A stretch of DNA of 64,000 bases. Source: Desulfuromonadales bacterium. GTDB taxonomy: Bacteria; Desulfobacterota; Desulfuromonadia; Geobacterales; Pseudopelobacteraceae. A program made the position numbers and the translations under genes. Where the stretch lies: positions 49,774 to 113,773 of the forward strand of contig DUZX01000008.1 in NCBI GenBank assembly GCA_013349325.1, given 5' to 3'. A model generated the notes under the pieces. That model saw only the letters and a list, made by a program, of their open reading frames with translations. It made no database searches and was not told the origin of the DNA. This document shows positions 20,590 to 29,900 of this stretch, one piece after another; the first letter of the stretch is position 1; each line of letters opens with the position of its first letter.

Positions 20590-22824
20590 TTAAGCTGTTA
20601 CGTCAGCGTAGTAGCTGAGGGTTTGCTGTGTATAGTGATTTGAAACGGGACGTTTTTCTGAATCACGCAGCAGTCGCTCGACCTCATCAGCCGGAAGCGG
20701 CTTGCTGAAGAAGAATCCCTGCATCTCGTCACAGCCCAGTTCCTGCAGCTTCCGAAGCTGATAGTTCGTTTCAACTCCTTCTGCCAGAAGGTGCAGGCCA
20801 AAACCGCGCGCAATGCCGATGATCGCGTTAATAATCGGCGTAGAGCTGTGATGTTCATCCAGGTCGCGGATGAAAGATTTGTCAATTTTTATGGTATTGA
20901 CCGGAAAGCGGCGCAGGTAATTGAGCGACGAATAGCGGGTACCGAAATCGTCAATCGAAATCCGGATTCCTCGTTCTCGCAAACGCCGAAGTTTGTCGAT
21001 AACGCCGGAATCGTCATGCATGAGCAAATTTTCCGTTATCTCAATATCCAGAACCTCTTCGGGGAGGTTGTATCTGTTCAGCTGCGAAACAATGCGTTCA
21101 ACAACATCGTCATTGTTAAACTCCTGCGGGGAGACATTGACTGCAACACGAAGTTCATTCAAACCCGTGGCGCGCCAGCGGACAAGCTGCCGGCAGGCCT
21201 CCCCAAGCACCCAGTCGGTTATTGAGTTGATAAGGCCAAGCTCTTCGGCCATATCGATAAAGCTGCTCGGATTCAACAGACCATGGAGTGGATGGCGCCA
21301 ACGAATCAAGGCTTCCACACCGACAATCCGGTTACTGATCAGATTGACCTGAGGCTGATAGTGCAGCTCAAACTCGCAATTCTGAATGGCCTGGTGCAAC
21401 TCGTTTTCGAGGCTGATGCGCTCCTGATAGCTGGAATTCATCTCGCGGGTAAAAAATGTATAGCCGTTTTTGCCGCTGGATTTGACCTTATACATGGCGA
21501 TATCGGCGTTTTTGAGAAGCAGTTCCGCTGTCTCGCCGTCTCGCGGAAAAACCGATATCCCGATGCTGGCTGTCGCGCGAAACTCCTGACCGGCAACGAT
21601 AAACGGGGTCGCAAACAGTTCCAGAATCTTTTTGGCGATCAGGGTTGCGTCTTCGGCGTGCACGAGATCCGGAAGCAGTATCGTGAACTCATCGCCCCCC
21701 TGACGTGCCAGTGTATCACTGGTACGCACGCAGCGTAACAGCCGTTGGGCGACACTTTTCAGCAATTCATCACCTTCGGCGTGGCCATAGGTATCATTAA
21801 CCAGCTTGAAACGATCGAGATCGATGAACATGACGCCGATCCCGCCACCCTTGCGAACAGTTTGCGCCATCGCCAGTTCCAGTCGATCCTTGAACAGTCT
21901 CCGGTTGGGCAGATGAGTGAGATGGTCGTGCAGCGCCTGAAAGCTGATGGTCTCTTCAGCCAGCTTTCGTTCGGTAACGTCGCGGGCAACGCCGTAGGTA
22001 CCCATAAAACGCCGCGTCTGCTCTTCCTCACCGTTATCGGGCGTATCGTAAATGCCCATTGCGCTGAGCATGGCGACTATGTAGCGGCTTTCAAAATGGC
22101 GATAGTGGTTGTCTTTGCATTTAAGTCGAATTTCAATATTGGAGGTAGCCCGGTCATCACTGCGGCGCTCGGTGAAGGCGTAGATGGCGTGTTCAAGGTC
22201 CTCTTCATGAACGATGAGGGTGTAATAATTTCCGATCAGCTCGTCGCGCGAATAGCCAAGCAGTGACTCCACGCGACTGTTGACAAAAATGAAGCGACCT
22301 TCATGATCGAGCGTATAAATGAGATCAGGTGAGCTTTCAACCAGGAAACGATGCAGACGTTCCGACTGCTCAAGCCGGGCAGTCATCAGGACGTGCCGTC
22401 GCTCAAGACTGCGCCGCTGTAGGATATTTGCAACCTTATGCTCTATTTTGTCGAGCTCTTGCGGTTTGCGGACAAAATCCACGGCACCGCTGCGGGTGGC
22501 GCGAATGGCAGTATCGATATGGGAATCGGCACTGACCATGATCACGCTGGTCAGAATATGATTACTCGCTATCCACTCCATCACCTCCAGCCCGGAAATA
22601 TCAGGAAGGTTGACATCAAGCAGTATCAGTTCAACATCCTGCGACTTCAGGATCGTTAAGGCTCCACCACCGGTGGCGGACTCCAGTATCTGTCGTCCGT
22701 CGGCCTCAAGCAGCAGACGCAGACTGGAACGGATTCGTGGTTCATCGTCAACAATCAGAATGCGCTGGGGAGTCTGCTGCCATTCGTCAGCTGCCTCCAA
22801 ATATGCCCTGGTCTTGTTGATCAT
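20590..22824 (-). CDS. Response regulator with PAS, GGDEF and EAL domains
   Basis: 744 residues. In order: receiver (about 20-135, acceptor Asp in LILLDVNLPDISG), PAS (about 165-300), GGDEF (about 315-475) and EAL (about 495-730). The diguanylate cyclase motif GGDEF is intact with an I-site RTSD five residues before it. The phosphodiesterase motifs EALIRW, DIEITENLL and DDFGT are also intact, so both c-di-GMP synthesis and breakdown are possible. ATG 22824 is chosen: it overlaps the stop of the kinase gene (ATGA), with GGACAG upstream. Confidence 0.93.
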   Translation of the reverse strand: MINKTRAYLEAADEWQQTPQRILIVDDEPRIRSSLRLLLEADGRQILESATGGGALTILKSQDVELILLDVNLPDISGLEVMEWIASNHILTSVIMVSADSHIDTAIRATRSGAVDFVRKPQELDKIEHKVANILQRRSLERRHVLMTARLEQSERLHRFLVESSPDLIYTLDHEGRFIFVNSRVESLLGYSRDELIGNYYTLIVHEEDLEHAIYAFTERRSDDRATSNIEIRLKCKDNHYRHFESRYIVAMLSAMGIYDTPDNGEEEQTRRFMGTYGVARDVTERKLAEETISFQALHDHLTHLPNRRLFKDRLELAMAQTVRKGGGIGVMFIDLDRFKLVNDTYGHAEGDELLKSVAQRLLRCVRTSDTLARQGGDEFTILLPDLVHAEDATLIAKKILELFATPFIVAGQEFRATASIGISVFPRDGETAELLLKNADIAMYKVKSSGKNGYTFFTREMNSSYQERISLENELHQAIQNCEFELHYQPQVNLISNRIVGVEALIRWRHPLHGLLNPSSFIDMAEELGLINSITDWVLGEACRQLVRWRATGLNELRVAVNVSPQEFNNDDVVERIVSQLNRYNLPEEVLDIEITENLLMHDDSGVIDKLRRLRERGIRISIDDFGTRYSSLNYLRRFPVNTIKIDKSFIRDLDEHHSSTPIINAIIGIARGFGLHLLAEGVETNYQLRKLQELGCDEMQGFFFSKPLPADEVERLLRDSEKRPVSNHYTQQTLSYYADVTA

Positions 22825-24995
22825 TTTTTCTGTCCACTGTCGTGAGGCAGCAGGATACTGAATGTGGTTCCGTTGCCGACTTCGCTCTGGCATGAAATAT
22901 GTCCACCGAGATGTGCAACCAGCATCGCTACAATTGAAAGCCCTAATCCTGAATGTCCGGGACGCCTGTCAGGCTCCAACTGCTGAAAAAGGCGTTGCCT
23001 GACATCGGTCGGCAAACCAGGCCCGCTATCGCTCAGCAGGATTTCGACAAACAGGTGGCCGTTTTTGGGAACGTTGTCTTTCGTGCAGATGGCAATACGT
23101 CCACCGTCCGGCATCGCCTCGGCGGCGTTCTTCCAGATATTCAGCAGAATCTGCTTGACTCCGTCCTGATCACAGTTGATGGGAACAAGTGCCGGGTCGA
23201 GTGTTTTTTCGACTTTTATGCGGTTCACCGAAAAGAGCGAGTCGCTGTAAAGTGACAGCATGCCTTCAATCACGCCGTTTATGTCAACCGTACCGGGCTT
23301 CGGCGATAGTGCATTTGCCGAGTCAAGATGCAGTAAAATGTGCGAGACCCGATCTATCTCTTCTCTGAGTATATCGAGCTCGTGATGAATCTCGTTTTCA
23401 CCGGGTATCTTCAACGATACGATTTTGAGATAATTTTTGATTATGCTGAGCGGGTTTCCCGCCTCATGAATAACACGGCGGGCCTGAAGTTCGTACCTGT
23501 CGGCGACCTCCGCCGCAATCTGCTTTTCGGTATTGCGCAGCCCTCGCCAGGCGTCGATACTGGTCGCTGCCAGATGAGCAAAACGAGTCATCCAGGGGAG
23601 TTGTTTCCGGGAGAGAGCATGCTGTGATTCGGAGATTCCATAGACCATGACGCCGATACCGCGGTCATCAATCCGCATCGGGACATACAGCAGGCCGTCA
23701 CTACAGAGGATTCGAGTGATTTGAATATCAACCAGTGATATTTCGGCCGGACGGACTTTGTCAAACGTGGAACAGGGTTCTGTATCCGACGCCACAGCAG
23801 CGACCAGACTGTTGCTGGTATCCAGCTGGATTTCAAGCCGTTTCAGCATGCCTGATTGTCCGGAAAAATGAGCGCCGGAAAGGGTATTTTCATCAGAATT
23901 GACAATCAGGAACGCGATGTGGCTGAGACTGAAAAGAATTTTGGCAGATTCCCGGATGGCGATAAAGATATCTTCTTCACTGTGCAAAACCGCCAGATTA
24001 TGCTGTAGCGATTGCATTAAAGCCATGTCTCTGACCATTTCATCCATGTGAGCATGCACAGGATCGGGATCAGCGAGGCGCAAACGCTCGTGTTCGGAGG
24101 CAAGGAGTGGTGAGGGCAGGATTCTGGAATTTTCTGATTCTACAACACCAAGCGCGTCGGCAAGTTGGGCGACCTGACTCGATGTCTGTTCAAGGATGGC
24201 AGCAATATCAGCCATTTCGATTCCGAGTATCGATGCAACGGCAACGAGATCGGGCGTATGCAGCATGCGGGTACGATCGATGCGGCTCGTATAGCCGCTC
24301 ATGATATGTGCGGACCAGACAATCTGGCTCAACGTGTCGGCAGTAACAATCTCGGTTGAGGGTTTATGATGAAACAGGATCGCATCTGACATGAACGATG
24401 ACAGCTTCCAATGATCTACCAACCATGACCCGACTGCCGCATGGTCCGTGCCGATCATCGGTTTTTCTATGTCACTTAAGACCGACTCATCGATACTCAG
24501 CTTGAGAAGATCTCCATAGCGCACCCCCCTGTTCCCGAGGAGCAGTAACAGACCGACATCATGCAAGAGTCCTGTCAGATAGGCTTCTTCGACATCACAA
24601 TAGTTTTTTTTGGCCGCCAGTGCGCGGGACAATTCAGCCACTCTCAGGGAATGCCCCCAAAAGCCCTTCAATTCGTACTGTATTTCTCCGGCAGAGCGTG
24701 AAAACACGGTCTGAACGGCTAAACACGCAGCCAGAGTGCGCGTCAGACAGGTACCCAGAGTGATCATGCATCGTTCGAGGCTGAGTATTTCCCGGTCACG
24801 GCGCAACGCCGGAGAGTTGGCTACCGTCAGGAACCGTGCGCTCAAAGCGGGGTCCTGCCCGACCAGTTTCGCCAGATCGGCAATCCGGGAGTTATCGTCT
24901 TCGACCACCTTCAAAAACTGCAACAAAACGTGCGGAATAGAAGGAAAGTTTATGGACTCTATTTCATCACTGATAGCCAGCGGTATCTGCGACAT
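22821..24995 (-). CDS. HDOD-GAF hybrid sensor histidine kinase
   Basis: About 724 residues. An N-terminal HDOD domain (FPSIPHVLLQFLKVVED..., GLLHDVGLLLLLG) is followed by a GAF-like sensor region, a HisKA H-box (IHEAGNPLSIIKNYL) and a HATPase_c domain (NIWKNAAEAMPDGG, DSGPGLP, GHSGLGLSIV). No transmembrane segment is seen, so it should be cytoplasmic. The GAGAG before ATG 24995 makes that start better than a TTG at 25040. Coupled by overlap to the GGDEF-EAL regulator, its most likely phosphotransfer partner. Confidence 0.9.
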   Translation of the reverse strand: MSQIPLAISDEIESINFPSIPHVLLQFLKVVEDDNSRIADLAKLVGQDPALSARFLTVANSPALRRDREILSLERCMITLGTCLTRTLAACLAVQTVFSRSAGEIQYELKGFWGHSLRVAELSRALAAKKNYCDVEEAYLTGLLHDVGLLLLLGNRGVRYGDLLKLSIDESVLSDIEKPMIGTDHAAVGSWLVDHWKLSSFMSDAILFHHKPSTEIVTADTLSQIVWSAHIMSGYTSRIDRTRMLHTPDLVAVASILGIEMADIAAILEQTSSQVAQLADALGVVESENSRILPSPLLASEHERLRLADPDPVHAHMDEMVRDMALMQSLQHNLAVLHSEEDIFIAIRESAKILFSLSHIAFLIVNSDENTLSGAHFSGQSGMLKRLEIQLDTSNSLVAAVASDTEPCSTFDKVRPAEISLVDIQITRILCSDGLLYVPMRIDDRGIGVMVYGISESQHALSRKQLPWMTRFAHLAATSIDAWRGLRNTEKQIAAEVADRYELQARRVIHEAGNPLSIIKNYLKIVSLKIPGENEIHHELDILREEIDRVSHILLHLDSANALSPKPGTVDINGVIEGMLSLYSDSLFSVNRIKVEKTLDPALVPINCDQDGVKQILLNIWKNAAEAMPDGGRIAICTKDNVPKNGHLFVEILLSDSGPGLPTDVRQRLFQQLEPDRRPGHSGLGLSIVAMLVAHLGGHISCQSEVGNGTTFSILLPHDSGQKK

Positions 24996-25132
24996 AACAC
25001 TCTCGAATGTTCGTATAATATTGAGAAGTTCTGATAACAATTAAAACATGAACCGTCAAGTTAAAACGATAGGATTTGTCAAGATTCATGATCGCTCATG
25101 ATTTCTGTTTCATATCAATGATTAGGCTGAAA

Positions 25133-25912
25133 TCAGTGTCCTTTAAAAACGGGACGCCGCTTCTCACAGAATGCGTTTTTCCCCTCCAGGTAATCGTCGC
25201 TGTCATACGCCCGACGTCGCAATCCCTGTATCCGCTCGAACGTTTCTGGACTGAGAGGATGAGAATTACCGAGCAGGCGCAGCTGCTCTTTTATGACCGC
25301 AATCGCCAGCGGTGAATTTTCAGCAATCTGTAGTGCCATGGCGTTCGTAAATCCCTCCAGCTCTTCGGCAGAAACCAGGTGATTGAGAATCCCGACCTGC
25401 AAGGCGCGTTCGGCAGGTATCGGGTGGGCGGTAAAGAACATTTCACGGGCGATGCGTGGGCCGACGACATTGATAAAGTGCAGGATTCCGGTGGACGTGT
25501 ACGGCACGCCGATTTTGGCGGGGGTAATCGCAAACGCGCAACTCGGGCAACCGATGACGATATCGCAAATAAATGCCAGATCGCAGGCCCCGCCCCAGAC
25601 ACTCCCCTCAACCATGGCCAGGACCGGTGCCGGAAAAAGTTGAATCATACGAAGCGCCTCCTCCAAAGGGTCGTTATAGGAAAGGGGGTCACGACCCGGC
25701 GTCGGAAGCAGCTTGATATCAAATCCTGATGACCAGACTTTGACGCCCGGCTTGGCACGGATGATGACGGCCCTCGCCTTGTGCTGTTCAAAGATGTGCA
25801 GCGCTTTGATCATCTCGTTTAACAGCTCATTAGAAAGACTGTTACGGGTTTCGTCGTGGTTGAAGGTAATCGTGCCGATGCAATCATTGTAAGATGTAAG
25901 AATAAGCGACAT
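25133..25912 (-). CDS. scpB: Methylmalonyl-CoA decarboxylase (crotonase family)
   Basis: 259 residues. It closely follows E. coli ScpB/YgfG as I remember it: GRDPLSYNDPL, PVLAMVEGSVWGGA, the C-terminal ETFERIQGLRRRAYDSDDY and a final GH. It would decarboxylate (S)-methylmalonyl-CoA to propionyl-CoA. The usual partner genes (scpA mutase, argK/meaB GTPase, scpC CoA transferase) are not adjacent, so it would rely on unlinked ones. It is followed upstream on the same strand by the YehS-like gene. Confidence 0.88.
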   Translation of the reverse strand: MSLILTSYNDCIGTITFNHDETRNSLSNELLNEMIKALHIFEQHKARAVIIRAKPGVKVWSSGFDIKLLPTPGRDPLSYNDPLEEALRMIQLFPAPVLAMVEGSVWGGACDLAFICDIVIGCPSCAFAITPAKIGVPYTSTGILHFINVVGPRIAREMFFTAHPIPAERALQVGILNHLVSAEELEGFTNAMALQIAENSPLAIAVIKEQLRLLGNSHPLSPETFERIQGLRRRAYDSDDYLEGKNAFCEKRRPVFKGH

Positions 25913-25938
25913 GTATGTTCCTCCAAAACTGTGTGATT

Positions 25939-26421
25939 TTAATGTGCTACAACTCCGGGGCGGTTGCGGATTGTCGTCCCTTTCAGGAAATTTCTGAGAA
26001 ACTGGTCACCACACTCCTTGAAATGCTTATGCCCGTTGTTCCGAAAGAGCGCCGTCAGTTCTGATTTTGAAATCGAGATCCCGGCCAGCCCCATAATGGC
26101 AATCATATCCTCCTCTTTCAGGTTCAGGGCGATACGCAGCTTTTTCAGGATAACGTTATTGTTCAGTGAAGCAACGGCAGCAGTTGTCAGAACATCCCCG
26201 GATTCACGGGGGCCACGCAGATGAATGATCAAACCGTCCAGAAAAAACGTCATCAGCGGATTACTGCATTCAATAAACTCGTCTTCCTCCTCCCTTTTAA
26301 GGAGTTTGAGCAGTGTCGGCTCTGTCATGCTGCAACCGGCCAGCTTGAAAATTTCAACCATTTTGGGATTACTGATATCCAGAGCGTAACGTACCCGCCG
26401 CAGTATGTCGTTATTGTTCAT
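25939..26421 (-). CDS. YehS-like DUF1456 protein
   Basis: 160 residues built of two copies of an approximately 70-residue helical module (NDILRRVRYALDISNPKMVEIFKLAGCSMTE near residue 3 and NNVILKKLRIALNLKEEDMIAIMGLAGISISK near 86). This is the DUF1456/YehS signature. Biochemical function is not established for the family. It is a small, soluble, cytoplasmic protein by composition. It sits 26 bases upstream of scpB and probably shares its transcript. Confidence 0.85.
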   Translation of the reverse strand: MNNNDILRRVRYALDISNPKMVEIFKLAGCSMTEPTLLKLLKREEEDEFIECSNPLMTFFLDGLIIHLRGPRESGDVLTTAAVASLNNNVILKKLRIALNLKEEDMIAIMGLAGISISKSELTALFRNNGHKHFKECGDQFLRNFLKGTTIRNRPGVVAH

Positions 26422-26450
26422 GTCGTTGTTCTCCTCGAATGCTGATCTGT

Positions 26451-27044
26451 CTATCTAAAGGCTGCCACCTGCGCCTGATAGAGTGTTACCGGAACATAAC
26501 GAACGGCAAACTCACTGCTGCATTTGCTACATGCCACAAAAAACGGTTTGCCGTTTTTACCCTTTTCAAACGGAAGCTCATGCCTGGTGCTGCAGTAGGG
26601 ACAGGCGGCCGCTACCGTTTCCTGGAGGATTCTGGCCGGCTTTGCGTCCGCAGCGGGACGAGATAAGGCTGCTTTTTTTGGCGCTGTAGGCCGCAGCGGT
26701 GCTGCTGATGGCATTTCTTCAGAACGTGCCGTTTCTGATATGTTTTCCTTGAGCATTTTTGTGCGCTCCTTTTTTGTCGGTATTGTGACGGGCAGGTTTT
26801 CATCTTCGGGGTGAATGATGGCAACGCTGGCTGGCGGCAGGATGCCCAGCATGGCCTTCTTCCAGATAGTCGGCAGCGTGGTTTTTGAAAAATGCAGCGG
26901 CCTGACGCCTCGCATCCGGGCAGCGCCACGTTCGACCAGATAATATTTTTCCCGGTAGAGCACCAGGGACTGACTGCCGATCTCAGCCAGCTTGATTCCC
27001 GATGATATTTTGTTATCAAGCCAGAACGTTACCGCTTCTTCCAT
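26451..27044 (-). CDS. Hypothetical protein with C-terminal zinc ribbon
   Basis: 197 residues, not assigned to a family. The N-terminal ~95 residues are a compact alpha/beta region, the middle (about 100-140) is Ala/Pro/Lys-rich and probably disordered. The C-terminus has paired CPYC and CSKC motifs 24 residues apart, a rubredoxin-like zinc-binding pattern. No signal peptide or membrane helix. It lies between pepN and the YehS gene on the same strand; function unknown. Confidence 0.75.
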   Translation of the reverse strand: MEEAVTFWLDNKISSGIKLAEIGSQSLVLYREKYYLVERGAARMRGVRPLHFSKTTLPTIWKKAMLGILPPASVAIIHPEDENLPVTIPTKKERTKMLKENISETARSEEMPSAAPLRPTAPKKAALSRPAADAKPARILQETVAAACPYCSTRHELPFEKGKNGKPFFVACSKCSSEFAVRYVPVTLYQAQVAAFR

Positions 27045-27067
27045 CTGCAGACCTCCACTGAGTAGAA

Positions 27068-29713
27068 TTACGCCAGACTCTTCTGGACAACTTCATAGAC
27101 ATCCCGGGGTAGATCGGCGCTTCCCTGTATCTTCAAAAGCTCGTGCTGCATCAGCGTACTTCGACCACTTTCAAAACGGCGCCAAGTGGTCAGCGGGGCC
27201 AAAAGGCGGGCCGACACCTGCGGGTTGATCGGAATCAGGCGCAGCAGCTGATCGGTGAGAAACCGGTAGCCGGAACCATCCGGCGCATGAAAACGGACTT
27301 GATTACCCTGACTGAATGCCCCCACTAAAGAGCGGAAGCGGTTCGGGTTGGCGAGTTCAAAATCGTGATGTCCCAGAAGTGCCGTGACCTCTACCAAGAC
27401 AGACGGAAGCGTCGAGGTGGCCTGCAGCGTGAACCATTTATCGATAACCAGCCGATCATCCTGCCAGCGTTCATAGAAATGATCCAGCGCCGCGCGACGT
27501 TGCGGGCAATCGCAGGAGACCAGCAGCGCCAGCGCAGCACAGGCATCGGTCATGTTATCTGCTGACAGGTACTGGTCAAAGCAGATTTCAATGATATCAA
27601 GTTCTTCAGACTGCATCAGATAGGCCAGCGTGAGGTTGGCCAGGCGTCTCTGGCCGGAACGGCCATCATCGGGAGAGTACGGCTTCCCGCTCCGACAACG
27701 TTCGCGCACGTCCAGCAGTTCGTCTTTAAAAAGCGTTCCCAACGATCTGAGTACAAACTGACGGGCTTCATGAATAGCCACGGGATCAATCACCGCGACC
27801 TGTTCTGCCAGATATTTTTCTGACGGGGGTGTCAGCATCTCCGCCAGGAAAGCGGGATCATCCAGCCCGCTCGTCAAACTTTTCCGGAAAGCGTCGGCAA
27901 AACAGGCGTCCAGCACAAGCTTATTTCCCTGCTGCCTGTCTGCCATTAAACCTAACACCGTCTGTGAAGCCATGCGCTGACTGGCCTCCCAGCGACAGAA
28001 CGGATCTGGCTCATGCGCCATCAGCAGCGCAAGTTCTCCTGCCCGGTATGGATACTCCAGCCGGACCGGCGCCGAAAAACCGCGCAGCAGTGCCGGGACC
28101 GGTTGTTCTGTAAGGCCGCAAAAGCAAAAACTCTGTTCGGCCTCTGTCAGGTGCAGGACGCGGGTCGTCGCTCCGGTTCCGCATTCTCCGCCCAGCACCA
28201 GCGGAAGCTGACGACCATCGTGCCCCAAAAGCCCCAGCGCCAACGGCAGATGCAGCGGTTTCTTTTCAGGCTGTCCCGGTGTCGGCGGACAGGACTGCCG
28301 CACTGTCAGAGTGTAGGTTGCGGCGTCGGGATCGTAGAGGCTGCTGACCTGTAGCTGCGGCGTACCGGCCTGACTGTACCAGAGAGAAAATTGTTCCAGA
28401 TCAAACCCGCCGGCATCGGCCATGGCCTTTACAAAATCGTCAACCGCCACCGCCCGGCCGTCATGTCGTTCAAAGTAGAGGTCCGTACCGCGACGGAATA
28501 GCTCAGGACCGAGCAGGGTATGCAGCATGCGCACGACTTCGGCCCCTTTTTCATAGACCGTTACGGTGTAGAAATTGTTGATCTCGATATAGGAATCGGG
28601 CCGAACCGGGTGAGCCATCGGACCGCCGTCCTCTGCAAACTGAACTGTCCGCAGGGTACGAACATCCACAATGCGCTGCACGCCGCGCGAGCCCATATCG
28701 GACGAGAATTCCTGGTCACGAAAGACGGTAAAACCTTCTTTCAGCGACAGCTGGAACCAATCGCGACAGGTCACACGATTGCCGCTCCAGTTGTGAAAAT
28801 ACTCGTGCCCGATGACCCCCTCAATAGCATGGTAATCATCGTCCGTGGCGGTTTCCGGGCTGGCCAGGACATAACGCGAGTTAAAGATATTCAGCCCCTT
28901 GTTCTCCATGGCCCCCATATTAAAATCATCGACCGCCACGATCATGAAGCAATCGAGGTCATACTCCCTGCCATAGGTCTCTTCATCCCAGCGCATCGCC
29001 TTTTTGAGTGAGCGCATGGCATGTTCGCATTTGGTGCGGTTATGCTCGTGAACATAAATATGCAGTGCCACGTTCCGTCCCGAGCAGGTGCGAAAACTGT
29101 CTGAAATACAGGCCAGGTTTCCCGCCACCATTGCAAATAGATAGCTCGGCTTGGGAAAGGGATCGTGCCACGCGGCAAAATGGCGACCATCCGGTAAATC
29201 CCCCGCTTGCATCAGATTTCCATTTGCAAGCAGCACCGGATATTTTTCTTTATCTGCCACGATAGTGACCGTAAAGACCGCTAAAACATCCGGACGGTCC
29301 GGGTAATAGCTGATCGAGCGGAATCCCTGCGCTTCGCACTGGGTACAGAACATGCCATTCGAGCAGTAGAGCCCTTCCAGAAAGGTATTGTCCTGAGGGC
29401 GCAGCTCGGTTATCACCTCCAGCGTAAACAGAAATGGAACCATGGGGACAACCAGCTGTTCCGTCGTAACGCTGTAGGCGTCCGGCGGCAACACCAGACC
29501 ATCCATCGACACTGAAATCAGCCTGAAGCGATGCCCGTCCAGCAGCAGCGGGCGTTGCCCCTGCGCGGCATCATGGTTCGCTCTCAGAACCATACGAGAA
29601 ACAACGCGGGTCGTCTCTACACCAGGCTCAATACGAAGGTCGATGCTGTCAACAATGTAATCCGGGGGCGTGTAATCGCTGCGATAGACAGGAGCAGGTA
29701 CAACTATGGTCAT
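27068..29713 (-). CDS. pepN: Aminopeptidase N (M1 family, bacterial PepN type)
   Basis: 881 residues, full length for gammaproteobacterial-type PepN. The exopeptidase motif GAMEN (in FNMGAMENKGLNIF) is near residue 260 and the zinc site HEYFHNW with the downstream glutamate (LSLKEGFTV) is near 295. A beta-sandwich and a large helical C-terminal domain follow. It removes N-terminal residues from peptides in the cytoplasm. ATG 29713 has GAGG upstream; the ATG at 29731 does not. Confidence 0.96.
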   Translation of the reverse strand: MTIVVPAPVYRSDYTPPDYIVDSIDLRIEPGVETTRVVSRMVLRANHDAAQGQRPLLLDGHRFRLISVSMDGLVLPPDAYSVTTEQLVVPMVPFLFTLEVITELRPQDNTFLEGLYCSNGMFCTQCEAQGFRSISYYPDRPDVLAVFTVTIVADKEKYPVLLANGNLMQAGDLPDGRHFAAWHDPFPKPSYLFAMVAGNLACISDSFRTCSGRNVALHIYVHEHNRTKCEHAMRSLKKAMRWDEETYGREYDLDCFMIVAVDDFNMGAMENKGLNIFNSRYVLASPETATDDDYHAIEGVIGHEYFHNWSGNRVTCRDWFQLSLKEGFTVFRDQEFSSDMGSRGVQRIVDVRTLRTVQFAEDGGPMAHPVRPDSYIEINNFYTVTVYEKGAEVVRMLHTLLGPELFRRGTDLYFERHDGRAVAVDDFVKAMADAGGFDLEQFSLWYSQAGTPQLQVSSLYDPDAATYTLTVRQSCPPTPGQPEKKPLHLPLALGLLGHDGRQLPLVLGGECGTGATTRVLHLTEAEQSFCFCGLTEQPVPALLRGFSAPVRLEYPYRAGELALLMAHEPDPFCRWEASQRMASQTVLGLMADRQQGNKLVLDACFADAFRKSLTSGLDDPAFLAEMLTPPSEKYLAEQVAVIDPVAIHEARQFVLRSLGTLFKDELLDVRERCRSGKPYSPDDGRSGQRRLANLTLAYLMQSEELDIIEICFDQYLSADNMTDACAALALLVSCDCPQRRAALDHFYERWQDDRLVIDKWFTLQATSTLPSVLVEVTALLGHHDFELANPNRFRSLVGAFSQGNQVRFHAPDGSGYRFLTDQLLRLIPINPQVSARLLAPLTTWRRFESGRSTLMQHELLKIQGSADLPRDVYEVVQKSLA

Positions 29714-29900
29714 GGGAAAATCCTCAATCATAAAATAGCGCTTCAGAGCAGATCGGGATACTGTCGCTGAAGTTTTCGGAAAAATACCACACTTCGCGTC
29801 GTACCTGACAGTATTAAATCATTATATTGCATTTGTTTTCAGAGGGTCTTATTGTGTTTTCTAAATTTCCCGTTTTTCACCACCAATCAGGAGTTGTCCA

